A program made the translations under genes and the position numbers. Source: Nostoc paludosum FACHB-159 (GTDB taxonomy: Bacteria > Cyanobacteriota > Cyanobacteriia > Cyanobacteriales > Nostocaceae). From it: DNA of 64,000 nt. Below, piece after piece: positions 52,116-61,571 of the stretch (position 1 is the first letter of the stretch; each line of letters begins with the position of its first letter). Location: NCBI RefSeq assembly GCF_014698835.1, contig NZ_JACJTU010000027.1:1-64000 (forward strand), written 5' to 3'. Under the pieces are notes generated by a model that made no database searches, was not told the origin of the DNA, and saw only the letters and a program-made list of their open reading frames with translations.

Positions 52116-53556
52116 CTACATAGGAACGAGGTTGTATCTTATTGCATAAGTTTGCAATTTGCCCATTATATATGCAGCCATTTTAGCAGCCAGACAATTA
52201 TCTGAACTTAGGTGATGAAACTCTAAGTATATTTCTCTATTTTTTACTTGGGTAATTGCATCAGTGAAGAGTTGCTGTTCACCTGCATCTACTTCATAAC
52301 CCATTACCTCAAAATCTTCAATATGTTGTTTTAAAAGTTCACATATTGCTGTATTTATTGCCTTGTGTCGCTTAGCAGAAAGTGATTGAATGGTAGCATA
52401 TGCATTATCAGTAGCTGCCTTTGTTTTTCCCTTTCGGGTAGATGATTAGTTCCGAGACAGTTTGCTCAGTGAGATGTCGATAAAGATCTGTTGATTGTAG
52501 TGTCTTTTTCGCATTGATTGTATGTTGTTTAACTCCATTATTTAAAGCAGCATGGCGAAGATCCTCCTCCCCATAGTGAACACAGGCATACGAAACTGCA
52601 CTGGGACTCATAGTCGTAAGTCGAGCATTGAACAGTGAAATGATATAGGCTAGGTGATGTTCAGATTTCTTAGAACGTTCTTTCCACCATTCTCCAGCAT
52701 TAGATCGTCCTGAGTAAGCTAGTAGTTCCTCTGCCTTAAGAATATAAGTACCTGCTCGTCGAATTCTGTTAGCTTCACTCGCTACTGTACTACCAGAAGT
52801 AACCACGAAAACTAATGATGGTAATTTCTTATATATCTGAACATCAGTAACTCTTTCAGCAATGGTATCGCCTATATACCCAAAAAATTCACCAATTGTA
52901 TTACTTTTCGTAGCAGTGAATTCTAACATTTTTGTATCGACAGCTAAATCTTCAAAGGACAAATCAAGCTGAATAAGAACTCGTTCAAGTGCTTTTATCC
53001 AATCAACGCGAGGAAGACCTTGTATTTGTATATCACTTTGTGAAGGAACAAAATTTGTGCCGCCAATTCTCTGTGCTGTGTCTCTAATTTGGCTATGCCA
53101 CTCAGGATCAGTTGTTGGCCAGCAGAAAAGTATATCTTTTCTGCCACGAAGAAGTTGGTTAAGACCTGAGAGAAACTCTCTCAAACCTACTCCATCGTCT
53201 GTAACTTCTCGACCATCAAAGAGCATTAAGTGAGTTTTTTTACAGGGTGAGGGTAAATTTCCCTTCCTTAACCAACTTAAAACCTCTCGCAGCTCAAGAT
53301 CAGGGGGTACTGTGTAAACCCTCGTAAATTGTTCAGGCATACAGGCTGCTGTAGAGTAAACAGATGTTGTTTTTCCTATTCCAGATACACCTAATAAAAA
53401 GCTCAGAATACCTCCTCCTTGTACGTCTGCTTTACGCCGTAAGAAGTCAAATGCTTTTAAGTCTTCTTCTACTGGTAGAATAAGTGGTGTAGCTTTTAAG
53501 TTAGGGTTGGAAAGAACAGATTCAAATCTATTAGGAATATAGATCGTTTGGTTCAT
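52116..53556 (-). pseudogene. P-loop ATPase gene with a frameshift near its 3' end
   Basis: The first frame (53556 to 52408) encodes 382 residues. A Walker A motif GVSGIGKTTS sits near residue 57, HLMLFDGREV is a Walker-B-like stretch near 110, and the remainder is helical. A stop follows KGKNKGSY. If one A is removed from the A5 run at 52424-52428, the frame continues for about 105 residues: KAATDNAYATIQSLSAKRHK, EDFEVMGYEVDAGEQQLFTD and KLQTYAIRYNLVPM, ending at 52116. Either the gene is broken or the run is a sequencing error. The ATPase is of the STAND/AAA kind; I do not recognise its system and see no partner gene. Confidence 0.65.
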
Positions 53557-53809
53557 AAAATAATCAATTTTATGCTAAGGCTAGTATTAGCAGTATTTTA
53601 GACTAGCAAAATCGCGCAAGCAAGCTTTTTCTAGTATAACTACAGGCTATAGCCTGTAGCTATATTATTGTGGTTATTACTACCTAACCGCCGTAACTAT
53701 GCCCAAAATATCATCAATTGTGGGCATTACTTCCAACGGAATCACTTACCCTTTATTCCCCAAATTGTTTACCTCTCGAAATTATGGTGTTAGGTGGGCG
53801 TTGCCCATA

Positions 53810-54253
53810 TTAATTTAAATCGTAGTTAAGAGTTTCTTCTAAAGTAAAAGGAGATTCTTGAGGAAAAAAATTTAATGTAATCCCTGTTTCATTAGATGCT
53901 TTCAGACGAGCTTTTTGATAACAATCTTGAAATACTTCTGCAATTAAAGGTTGCAAACTAGGACTATCTTCTAATAAACCTTCAATACAAATGCGTTGTT
54001 CTGTAATGGTACTGCGCCAACTTTCACTTCGTTTTTCCGGTTGATATTGCCATTTAATTAAGTGCATTAATAGGACAATTAATCGACTTTTTAGTTCTCG
54101 TTTTTCACTTCTCCCCATGCTTTCAATTTCTTCAATTAAATTAGGTATATCTACTTCATTAAATTTTTCTTCCTTTAACTGCTGGACAACTGTTTGTGTC
54201 CATAAATAAAAGTCTTTATCGTAGAGATTTTGTGTATTGGCAGAAGCATTCAT
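53810..54253 (-). CDS. DUF29 family protein
   Basis: A 147-residue DUF29 protein: LYDKDFYLWTQTVVQQLKEE, DIPNLIEEIESMGRSEKREL, KSRLIVLLMHLIKWQYQPEK and RSESWRSTITEQRICIEGLL. These are very common, multicopy proteins in filamentous cyanobacteria, thought to be linked to mobile DNA or toxin-antitoxin functions without proof. It is near the right boundary of the accessory segment. Confidence 0.88.
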   Translation of the reverse strand: MNASANTQNLYDKDFYLWTQTVVQQLKEEKFNEVDIPNLIEEIESMGRSEKRELKSRLIVLLMHLIKWQYQPEKRSESWRSTITEQRICIEGLLEDSPSLQPLIAEVFQDCYQKARLKASNETGITLNFFPQESPFTLEETLNYDLN

Positions 54254-54291
54254 ATAATTTTTGTTAGTTTTCCAACAATATCTATTTAAAG

Positions 54292-54344
54292 TAAAGGTGA
54301 GCTAAAAAAGCCCACCTTATTTGAGATTAAACCAACAAAGCTTG
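54292..54344. repeat. 53-bp direct repeat, right copy (acnB 3' end)
   Basis: Contains the last six codons and stop of acnB (54327-54344) and the hairpin AGGTGAGCT / GCCCACCT that ends its transcript. It matches 50175-50227 in the same orientation, so the two copies bound a 4.1-kb segment. Confidence 0.75.
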
Positions 54345-56957
54345 TTCTTCTTTTGAAATCACGCGCCCTTCATCCTCAAAACCAACGATTTGATCAAAGT
54401 TTAAATAGCGATACAAATTATCAGCAAAAGGATTAATCTTCTTCGCCACAATATCTAAATATTCTTGCACTGTGGGAATACGTCCTAACAGCGCGCAAAC
54501 TGCGGCTAATTCTGCCGAACCAAGATACACTCGCGCATCTTTGCCCATGCGATTATTGAAGTTGCGCGTAGAGGTAGAAAACACTGTTGTACCATCAGCA
54601 ACTCGCGCCTGATTTCCCATACACAAACTGCATCCTGGGATTTCTGTTCTCGCACCCGCAGCCCCAAAAATGGCGTACACTCCTTCTTCTTTTAATTGGT
54701 GTTCGTCCATGCGGGTTGGTGGTGCTATCCACAGGCGAGTTTTCACTTCACCAGCACCTTCTAAAACTTTTGCCATTGCTCGATAATGACCGATATTTGT
54801 CATACACGAACCCAGGAATACTTCTTGCACTGGGTCATTAGCAACTTCCGATAACAATTTAACATTATCGGGGTCATTAGGAGCAGCAACAATTGGTTCT
54901 TTGATTTCGTTCAAATCAATTTCAATTATTTCTGCATACTCGGCATCAGCATCACCTTCTAATAACACGGGATTTGCTAACCATTCTTCCATTTTGGCAA
55001 TGCGGCGGAGGATGGTACGGGCATCGTGATAGCCCCGTGCTATCATGTTTTTCAAAAGTGCGACGTTGGAACGCAGATACTCAGAAATTGTCTCTACACT
55101 CAGCTTAATGGTAGAACCTGCACAAGAACGTTCGGCGGTGGCGTCGGCGAGTTCAAAGGCTTGTTCAACTTTTAAATCTGGCAAACCTTCAATTTCTAAA
55201 ATTCGCCCGGAGAAGACATTTTTCTTGTTTTGCTTCTCTACTGTCAGCAAACCTTTTTGAATTGCTACGTAGGGAATGGCATTCACGATATCGCGCAGGG
55301 TAACGCCGGGTTGCAATTCACCTTTGAATCTTACCAAAACTGACTCTGGCATATCTAAAGGCATGACACCCAATGCCGCAGCAAAGGCTACTAAACCAGA
55401 ACCCGCAGGGAAGGAAATTCCTAAGGGGAAGCGGGTGTGGGAGTCGCCGCCAGTTCCCACGGTGTCGGGTAGCAGCATCCGGTTTAACCAAGAGTGAATG
55501 ATACCATCGCCGGGACGCAAGGCGACACCGCCACGTTGGGCAAAGAAGTCGGGGAGGTCGTGGTGAGTTTTAATGTCTACTGGTTTAGGATAAGCTACTG
55601 TGTGACAGAAACTCTGCATTACTAAGTCTGCACTGAAACCGAGACAAGCGAGTTCTTTCAATTCGTCGCGGGTCATGGGGCCTGTGGTATCCTGGGAACC
55701 AACGGTAGTCATGATGGGTTCGCAAGATGTACCGGGACGAACGCCAGGTAAGCCGCAAGCTTTACCGACGATTTTTTGTGCTAAGGTGTAGCCTTTGCCT
55801 GTGTCGTTGGGTTGTTGGGGACGGATAAAAACGGTGCTGGGTTCTAAACCGAGTGCTTGGCGGGTTTTATCGGTGAGAGTACGCCCGATGAGTAGGGGAA
55901 TGCGTCCACCTGCGCGGACTTCATCGAGGATGGTATCTGGTTTGAGGGTGAAGGTGGAAATTACTTCGCCGGCTTCGTTTGTAATTTCACCTTTGTAGGG
56001 ATGGATGGTAATTACCATGCCGGTTTCTAGTTTGGTGACATCGCACTGGATAGGCAAAGCACCGGCATCTTCAGCTGTGTTAAAGAAGATAGGCGCGATC
56101 ACACCACCTAAAATATATCCCCCTGCGCGTTTGTTTGGTACATAAGGTATATCATTTCCCATGTGCCACAACACCGAATTTATAGCAGACTTCCGCGAGG
56201 AACCCGTACCAACCACATCCCCCACGTAAGCTACAGGATGTCCTTTCTTTTTCAGTTCGGCAATGGTTTGTAAACTTCCCGGTTGCCGTGACTCTAACAT
56301 TACTAAGGCGTGTAGGGGAATATCTGGGCGAGTTGTGGCGCTTTGGGCAGGGGATAAGTCATCAGTGTTGGTTTCCCCAGGGACTTTAAAAACTGTAACA
56401 GTAATTGCTTCTGGTACAGTGGGGCGGGCGGTAAACCATTCAGCTTCAGCCCAAGAGTCAACTACTAGTTTGGCAAAAGGATTGGTTTTTGATAACTCCA
56501 AAACATCATGGAAAGCATCGTACACCAACAAAATTTTGCTTAAGGCATTGGCGGCGTAGGCGGCGATGGGTTCCTTTCCTTGTCCACCCATTACCAGAGG
56601 TGTTTCGGAAGAATCAGAAACAGACACGGTGGGGAATTGCAGCAAATCAATTAAAGCTTGTACGTTATAGCCACCCACCATTGTGCCCAGCAATTGTACC
56701 GCTTCTATGCGGGAAATTAACGGGCTGGTGATTTCCTTCTTGGCAATAGCTGTGAGAAATCCAGCTTTTACATAGGCAGCGGCATCAACACCAGGGGGGA
56801 CGCGATCGCTCAATAAATGTAATAATGTATCTTCTTCACCCTTGGGCGGATTCTTCAGTAATTCACATAATTCTGAGGTTTGCTTCGCATCCAACGGTAA
56901 GGGGGGGATTCCTAATGCTGCCCTTTCTACAACATGTTGACAGTATTGTTCTAGCAT
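54327..56957 (-). CDS. acnB: Aconitate hydratase B
   Basis: Isomerises citrate to isocitrate in the TCA cycle, with a [4Fe-4S] cluster. Full length at 876 residues. The N-terminal HEAT-like domain 5 (residues about 1-160) and swivel domain precede the catalytic core. Visible signatures are YVGDVVGTGSSRKSAINSVL, TVGSQDTTGPMTRDELKEL, GTGGDSHTRFPLGISFPAGS and LGSCMTNIGHYRA. CSLCMGNQARV supplies the cluster Cys pair, with a third Cys upstream in SFCHTVAYPKP. The gene is normal; its 3' end is duplicated 4.1 kb away. Confidence 0.97.
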   Translation of the reverse strand: MLEQYCQHVVERAALGIPPLPLDAKQTSELCELLKNPPKGEEDTLLHLLSDRVPPGVDAAAYVKAGFLTAIAKKEITSPLISRIEAVQLLGTMVGGYNVQALIDLLQFPTVSVSDSSETPLVMGGQGKEPIAAYAANALSKILLVYDAFHDVLELSKTNPFAKLVVDSWAEAEWFTARPTVPEAITVTVFKVPGETNTDDLSPAQSATTRPDIPLHALVMLESRQPGSLQTIAELKKKGHPVAYVGDVVGTGSSRKSAINSVLWHMGNDIPYVPNKRAGGYILGGVIAPIFFNTAEDAGALPIQCDVTKLETGMVITIHPYKGEITNEAGEVISTFTLKPDTILDEVRAGGRIPLLIGRTLTDKTRQALGLEPSTVFIRPQQPNDTGKGYTLAQKIVGKACGLPGVRPGTSCEPIMTTVGSQDTTGPMTRDELKELACLGFSADLVMQSFCHTVAYPKPVDIKTHHDLPDFFAQRGGVALRPGDGIIHSWLNRMLLPDTVGTGGDSHTRFPLGISFPAGSGLVAFAAALGVMPLDMPESVLVRFKGELQPGVTLRDIVNAIPYVAIQKGLLTVEKQNKKNVFSGRILEIEGLPDLKVEQAFELADATAERSCAGSTIKLSVETISEYLRSNVALLKNMIARGYHDARTILRRIAKMEEWLANPVLLEGDADAEYAEIIEIDLNEIKEPIVAAPNDPDNVKLLSEVANDPVQEVFLGSCMTNIGHYRAMAKVLEGAGEVKTRLWIAPPTRMDEHQLKEEGVYAIFGAAGARTEIPGCSLCMGNQARVADGTTVFSTSTRNFNNRMGKDARVYLGSAELAAVCALLGRIPTVQEYLDIVAKKINPFADNLYRYLNFDQIVGFEDEGRVISKEEQALLV

Positions 56958-57204
56958 TTTTGTATTCTCCGTTGGGATGTTCTCTCCTTAATTATGAAAT
57001 ATTTTTAGGCAAGACTTAGCCATAAAAGCTTATCTTACTTTTATTACTCAAAGCTTTACTGGCGATCGCTTATTAGGAATTTAGTTTTATACTGAAAGTT
57101 TAGTTTTAGTCTCTCAAATATTTTTAACTTTTTATAGACTACAAACTTGTTTAGTGTTGCTGTAGACAGCAACTTTGTTATAAATTAATTAATTTACTGA
57201 TAAT

Positions 57205-58113
57205 TTATTCTGATTGTTGGTTTAACCAAGCTTCTAAATCAGCAATACCAGAAAAATCTAATAACGCCTCTCCTAAGTTTTCTAATTGTTCAATCGATAA
57301 TCCTGCAATTCGCTCGATTAATAACGCATCAATTTCACCAATACGGCGATTGAGTAGACGCAGTATTAAGCCTCTTTCTCCTTCTTGTCTTCCTTCTTGT
57401 CTGCCTTCTTCTTTGGCTTGTTCTTTGTCTCTTTGATAAAGTGGTTCTAGTCGCATAATTAACTCCCTATCATCTGCTTCTAATTGTTGATTTACTCTTA
57501 AATTTTCACGCAAGTTGTAAACTAATTCCAGGGTTGCTTTTTGATATGGATGATCTAATGGTAAGCCCTGCAACTCAATAATTGCTTGTGACTGGACGCT
57601 TCCTCTACCCAAAAGTCTCAACCATAAAGTCTCCGGTGTTAGCGCTAGTTGATGTATCGCCACAATTGCTGTCCGCAAGGCATCTGGCAGAAAATGTACT
57701 CCTGGTAACCAACCTGCTTGTTGCATAGTTCCAAAGCTAGACAACCTAGTTTCAGATACGGTAGGTGTCAGAATCCACAATTTAGGAATTTCCGAGTCCT
57801 GAAGTTTGGTTTTATTGGTTTTGGCTTCTCGTCGTAACAGAGCCTTTACTTCTAATAATTTTAGAATACAGTCGCATATTTCATCAGTAGAAGCTGGATT
57901 ACGGAAGGGTTCTATGAGTGCAGGATGTTCCGCAAATCTTCCTAGCAAACCTAGTATTTCTATATTAGAGCTTTGCTGTTTGGCAGGAGTGAATAAAACA
58001 TCTATTTCTTTAATCTCTCCTGAAACTTTTTCTGATGCTTTGACTTGTCCGTAATTTTTTAATAATTCTTCTAGATAGTCTTTGGCGAATTGATCGTGTA
58101 TAAAACGGGTCAT
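57205..58113 (-). CDS. DUF4351-domain protein with nuclease-like N-terminus
   Basis: 302 residues. The N-terminal part (FIHDQFAKDYLEELLKNYGQ, KEIDVLFTP, LLEVKALLRREAK) has the E...D/E-x-K arrangement of PD-(D/E)xK nucleases of the Rpn/transposase-like group. A charged helix (KEQAKEEGRQEGRQEGERG) leads to a C-terminal DUF4351 domain (LNRRIGEIDALLIERIAGLS, LGEALLDFSGIADLEAWL). Multicopy families of this design are common in cyanobacteria. Their role in DNA recombination is suspected, not shown. Confidence 0.8.
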   Translation of the reverse strand: MTRFIHDQFAKDYLEELLKNYGQVKASEKVSGEIKEIDVLFTPAKQQSSNIEILGLLGRFAEHPALIEPFRNPASTDEICDCILKLLEVKALLRREAKTNKTKLQDSEIPKLWILTPTVSETRLSSFGTMQQAGWLPGVHFLPDALRTAIVAIHQLALTPETLWLRLLGRGSVQSQAIIELQGLPLDHPYQKATLELVYNLRENLRVNQQLEADDRELIMRLEPLYQRDKEQAKEEGRQEGRQEGERGLILRLLNRRIGEIDALLIERIAGLSIEQLENLGEALLDFSGIADLEAWLNQQSE

Positions 58114-58272
58114 TCAATTTTAAGATTGCGGAAGTTTTGAATTAATGTAAAGTTTTATTATATAGGATTCCTGATTCGTTTGTGAGAAGATAGATCCCGG
58201 ATTTTTCAAAAAAGTCAGGGATCTAGACACGATGAGTTTGCCAAACCTTACTAAAATTATCGCGCAATTTTA

Positions 58273-58668
58273 CTAGATAGTTATTACATTTTCATCTGAT
58301 GTTTTATTTGTGTTAGATTTTAACCGTGTTAATCTGCTTTTACGAACGCGTTCGCTGTCTCTAACCCCACCTGCAAGTTCATATTCATTGCTGTTTTTGC
58401 CGTACTTGCAACCAACCCACGTCAGCATTTTGTCTGAAACCTGACTTAAGTTTTTTTCCATCTCATCTAGCTTTTTTTTAGAAGAGTCAATCATAGCTAT
58501 AGCAGCGTTATAATCATTAAGCATATTGCGAAAATTCTCTATTAATTGAGTCAGGTTTTGTAAGTTGTAAGTATCATCAAAATTGAGATTTGGATCGATA
58601 GCTTTCAGTCCAGCAACTCTAAACTGAGCTTTTTTTAGAATTTGGGAACTACGTTTTTTTACAGGCAT
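58273..58668 (-). CDS. Small coiled-coil protein of unknown function
   Basis: 131 residues. A Lys/Arg-rich N-terminus (MPVKKRSSQILKKAQFRVAG), a helical section with NMLNDYNAAIAMIDSSKKKL likely to coil, and the motif GCKYGKNSNEYELAGGVRDS followed by ERVRKSRLTRLK. The latter resembles a small cyanobacterial conserved family without known function. A long intergenic region lies upstream. Confidence 0.6.
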   Translation of the reverse strand: MPVKKRSSQILKKAQFRVAGLKAIDPNLNFDDTYNLQNLTQLIENFRNMLNDYNAAIAMIDSSKKKLDEMEKNLSQVSDKMLTWVGCKYGKNSNEYELAGGVRDSERVRKSRLTRLKSNTNKTSDENVITI

Positions 58669-59423
58669 ACATTTACGCTTTTAAAAGCTTTACAAAGCTA
58701 TTTTGTCTCAATTAACCTGTATTCTGGTTCAGCAAAAAGCGCATTTTTTTAGTAAAAGTTTTTATTTATGCCCGTGATTTCTCGGAATTTAATCATCAAA
58801 GGTTGATTTTCAGCACAATAATATTACAGCAGTTTTCTTTTGCATGAAGTACAAAGTCAGTGGTTTTGAGGCAGGAGCCAGAAGGCAGTGTTTCGACTAC
58901 GCGGTAATCGAGCGAAGTCAAGATTCAACAACCAGGCAAGAGCCAGAAGAATAATTTGATTTGTGAATCCTTGATTCTGTACCTCATTTAGTTGCAAACT
59001 GCTGTATCCCTCTTCTGTCACTTTTCGGGAGGGCGATCGCTTTAACTTTAAGGCTTAATGTTGTAACCTTAAGGCTTAATGTTGTAACCTTAAGGCTTAA
59101 TGTTCTAGCTCTAAGGCTTAATGTTGTAACCTTAAGGCTTAATGTTATAACCTGAAGCCTTTATGTTATCACCTTAAGGCTTAATGTTCTAGCTCTAAGG
59201 CTTAATGTTGTAACTTTAAGAGTCAACCTTATAACATTGATGACCAAAGTTTGTTAGTGAGTGCAACCATCGCTACATAGTGTATATTGTTGAGTTACAG
59301 CGATCGCAGAGTTAGAAAAAATTTTAATAAAAATGAAAAGCTTATTCTATAAGCCTTTCGGCTTCCACGTAGGGTATTAGTCTGTGATACATTAACAGAA
59401 ATACTGCCAAAAAGCTCAATAGT
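58669..59423. other. Intergenic region containing a second 21-bp array
   Basis: 755 bp with no gene. Includes AGGCAGGAGCCAGAAGGCAG (58871-58890) and the TTAAGGCTTAATGTT array at 59048. Confidence 0.6.
59048..59236. repeat. 21-bp tandem repeat array (8 to 9 units)
   Basis: Unit TTAAGGCTTAATGTTGTAAC plus C. Variants end TTCTAGCT or TTATAACC, and units 3 and 7 share the TTCTAGCT form, so a two-step duplication of a block is likely. The last unit is degenerate. It is 21 bp like the array at 41397 but unrelated in sequence. Confidence 0.88.
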
Positions 59424-59717
59424 ATGACAACTACTACAAACTCTCGCTATGTTACCCGACAGGCTGATATTTTATCAGGTGAACCGATTATTAAGGGAAC
59501 TAGAACGCCTGTAAGAGCAATTGTTGAAAATTGGCGTTTAGGTATTAGACCAGAAGAAATTCCGCTACACTTACCTCATTTAACTTTAGCGCAAGTCTTT
59601 GATGCTTTGAGTTTTTACTTAGATAATCAAGCAGAAATCAATGAATATATCGAGCTTAATCATGTCCCTGATGAATTAGTACATCCTGCTATTAAAGCTA
59701 GATTAAATCAAAAATGA
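59424..59717 (+). CDS. DUF433 family antitoxin-like protein
   Basis: 97 residues of the DUF433 family: YVTRQADILSGEPIIKGTRT, PVRAIVENWRLGIRPEEIPL, HLTLAQVFDALSFYLDNQAE. The domain is a helix-turn-helix fold that behaves as antitoxin and repressor. The stop overlaps the start of the next gene by 4 bases (ATGA), so the two are coupled. Confidence 0.85.
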   Translation: MTTTTNSRYVTRQADILSGEPIIKGTRTPVRAIVENWRLGIRPEEIPLHLPHLTLAQVFDALSFYLDNQAEINEYIELNHVPDELVHPAIKARLNQK

Positions 59718-60058
59718 CGATTTTTGCTCAAGTTTATATTGATGAAGATGTGGATGTTCTTGTGGCTACTTTACTCTTAGCAAGAGGTTTTGATGCAACG
59801 ACAGCACGAGAACAGCAAATGTTAGGAAAACCAGATCAAACACAACTAGCTTTTGCTGCATCTATTGGGCATTGCATTTTAACTCATAATCGACTTGATT
59901 TTGAGGAATTACACACAAACTATCTAATTACTAGTCAACCTCATGCAGGGATTTTGATTGCTAAACGCAGAAGTTCTTATGAAATTGCCGAAAGGGTTGC
60001 CATCCTTCTTGATACTTTGACAGCAGACGAAATTGCTAATCAATTATTGTATATTTAG
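59714..60058 (+). CDS. DUF5615 PIN-like toxin
   Basis: A 114-residue PIN-like protein: YIDEDVDVLVATLLLARGFD near the N-terminus (first acidic residues), LAFAASIGHCILTHNRLDFE (third and fourth acidic sites). The short PIN form classed as DUF5615 is nearly always paired with DUF433. Expected to be an RNase held in check by the upstream partner. Confidence 0.85.
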   Translation: MTIFAQVYIDEDVDVLVATLLLARGFDATTAREQQMLGKPDQTQLAFAASIGHCILTHNRLDFEELHTNYLITSQPHAGILIAKRRSSYEIAERVAILLDTLTADEIANQLLYI

Positions 60059-60083
60059 CGCAATAAAGCACCAGGAATACAGC

Positions 60084-60244
60084 AGGGTTTTTTCTGCGAC
60101 TTTAGTAACTATAGCACTCATGACCGTTTGAGTAATGATGGTATTATTCAATGGCATTTGGCGTTTTTGCAATTGGGGAGGATGTTGAAAAAATCTGCTG
60201 CTAGATATCGGCAGTTTTTAGTGGCTTGTAATAAATCTTTATAA
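60084..60244 (+). pseudogene. C-terminal gene remnant, possibly of a transposase-like protein
   Basis: An open translation without start codon reads FCDFSNYSTHDRLSNDGIIQ, then WHLAFLQLGRMLKKSAARYR and QFLVACNKSL before a stop. It has good protein-like composition. The SNDGIIQWHLAFL pattern is reminiscent of a C-terminal part of small REP-type transposases, but this is from memory only. Confidence 0.3.
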
Positions 60245-60261
60245 TCGGAAAGCTTTAGATG

Positions 60262-60627
60262 TTACACTTTACAAGTCAGTCTGGTATGCGAGAGAAGAGA
60301 CGGTCTTAACTCATTATTCAACACAGCGATCGCAATTCCCCCTACTGAACCACGAGAAGCACCCACATCCAGCCCGGCTGCTTTGAGAATTTCGCGGGTA
60401 GTGCCAAACAAACTATAAAGAGAGTTCATCGCTTCTCGTACCAAACCCTCGTCAACTTCTAATGGTTGCACAGCAATGCGCGTCACCAATTCCACATACA
60501 GCGACCAAGCGGCTTTCCGTTCTGTGGGGTCAACTTTCCAAGCCATTGAACCAATGCCAAAAGGCAGACTTACAGATACAGTCTCTAAAGAAACGCGATC
60601 GCGCATATTAATATTTATAGTAGGCAA
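60262..60627 (-). CDS. Conserved-looking protein of unknown function
   Basis: 121 residues. The N-terminus (MPTININMRDRVSLETVSVS) precedes LPFGIGSMAWKVDPTERKAA, WSLYVELVTRIAVQPLEVDE and NSLYSLFGTTREILKAAGLD, ending in a stretch with LNNELRPSLLSH. It looks like a compact helical protein that may be truncated at its C-terminus by the sequence change near 60250. No family or function is recognised. Confidence 0.6.
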   Translation of the reverse strand: MPTININMRDRVSLETVSVSLPFGIGSMAWKVDPTERKAAWSLYVELVTRIAVQPLEVDEGLVREAMNSLYSLFGTTREILKAAGLDVGASRGSVGGIAIAVLNNELRPSLLSHTRLTCKV

Positions 60628-60805
60628 ATTTAACTAAATTATTTGTGTATTTTATAGTAAAAGATACTACAAGTCTATAAAATATCCACAATTTGTTGTT
60701 ATAATTATCACTGTTTAACTTAAATTTTTATGGTGATAGCTGGATATTTTTAACTAATTCCGATATATTAATAAATTTGCCCCTTGCTTAAAACTTTTTT
60801 TGAAT

Positions 60806-61123
60806 ATGCCGAAAACTTACACCGTAGAAATTCATCACCAAGGTCAAATTCATACTTTGCAAGTCCCCGACAATGAAACCATCTTATCAGTTGCCGAGGC
60901 AGCTGGTTTAGAATTGCCGGCTTCTTGCCATGCAGGTGTTTGTACAACTTGTGCCGGTCAAATCAGCGAGGGAAAGGTAAATCAAACTGATGGTATGGGC
61001 GTTAGTCCGCATTTACAAGAACAAGGTTACGTATTGCTTTGCGTTGCCAAACCCCTTTCTAATTTGAAAATTGAGACTGAAAAAGAAGACACACTTTATC
61101 AGTTGCAATTTGGCAAAGACTAA
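60806..61123 (+). CDS. Plant-type [2Fe-2S] ferredoxin
   Basis: A 105-residue ferredoxin. Cluster ligands: CHAGVCTTC (C-x4-C-x2-C) near residues 39-47 and the fourth Cys in YVLLCVAKP near 77. It begins with a beta strand TYTVEIHHQGQIHTLQVPDN. The start ATG at 60806 is preferred to a TTG two codons earlier. The C-terminus is longer by about 8 residues than in PetF. Cytoplasmic electron carrier; partner not indicated. Confidence 0.92.
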   Translation: MPKTYTVEIHHQGQIHTLQVPDNETILSVAEAAGLELPASCHAGVCTTCAGQISEGKVNQTDGMGVSPHLQEQGYVLLCVAKPLSNLKIETEKEDTLYQLQFGKD

Positions 61124-61290
61124 TAATTGAGTAAATATGTATCAGTGAACAGTTATCAGTATAGATGTTGATTTATTAATAGCTGAATGACTGTTCACTA
61201 CCATGATTACAAAAACTGGAAAATCATATAACTATTTCATAGCACCTGATAAGCTATTCTATAAACTAAAAATCAACAGGATTTAGCGCC

Positions 61291-61470
61291 ATGACAACTC
61301 ATTTTATTACCGCAGAAATCGACCTGCAAGAAACTCCCGCAGAATTACTCAAAGAAATTGAAACAGAGTTAAAAAAACAAGGCGAACCCCTGCGTTGGGC
61401 GGTTACCTCTGTAGACGTTACCCAGCAAAAGGCTACAGTTGAAGCCGTTGTCACCACAGTTGAGAGTTAG
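61291..61470 (+). CDS. Small conserved-looking protein (59 aa)
   Basis: A 59-residue acidic protein, MTTHFITAEIDLQETPAELL, then KKQGEPLRWAVTSVDVTQQK and AVVTTVES. It has a beta-alpha-beta pattern without repeats. Its compact size and position between ferredoxin and DUF3326 suggest a real gene. I do not recognise a family. Confidence 0.6.
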   Translation: MTTHFITAEIDLQETPAELLKEIETELKKQGEPLRWAVTSVDVTQQKATVEAVVTTVES

Positions 61471-61477
61471 AGTCGGG

Positions 61478-61566
61478 CATAGGGGATGGGGCATGGGGCA
61501 TGGGAGCAGAAAAGAAAATTCTTAACTCCTAACTTTCAATGCCCAATGCCCAATGCCCAATGCCCA
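61478..61566. repeat. Heptamer repeats between the small gene and DUF3326
   Basis: GGGGCATGGGGCATGGG at 61488-61503 and CAATGCCCAATGCCCAATGC at 61539-61565 form an inverted pair of seven-base repeats. The upstream in-frame ATG of the DUF3326 frame lies inside the second run and is not the real start. Confidence 0.75.
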
Positions 61567-61571
61567 TAATT

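Noticed and set aside
52408..52430. A programmed -1 frameshift in the ATPase gene
   Set aside because: The downstream frame requires +1 and the codon phase does not form an X XXY YYZ heptamer, so mutation or sequencing error is more likely.
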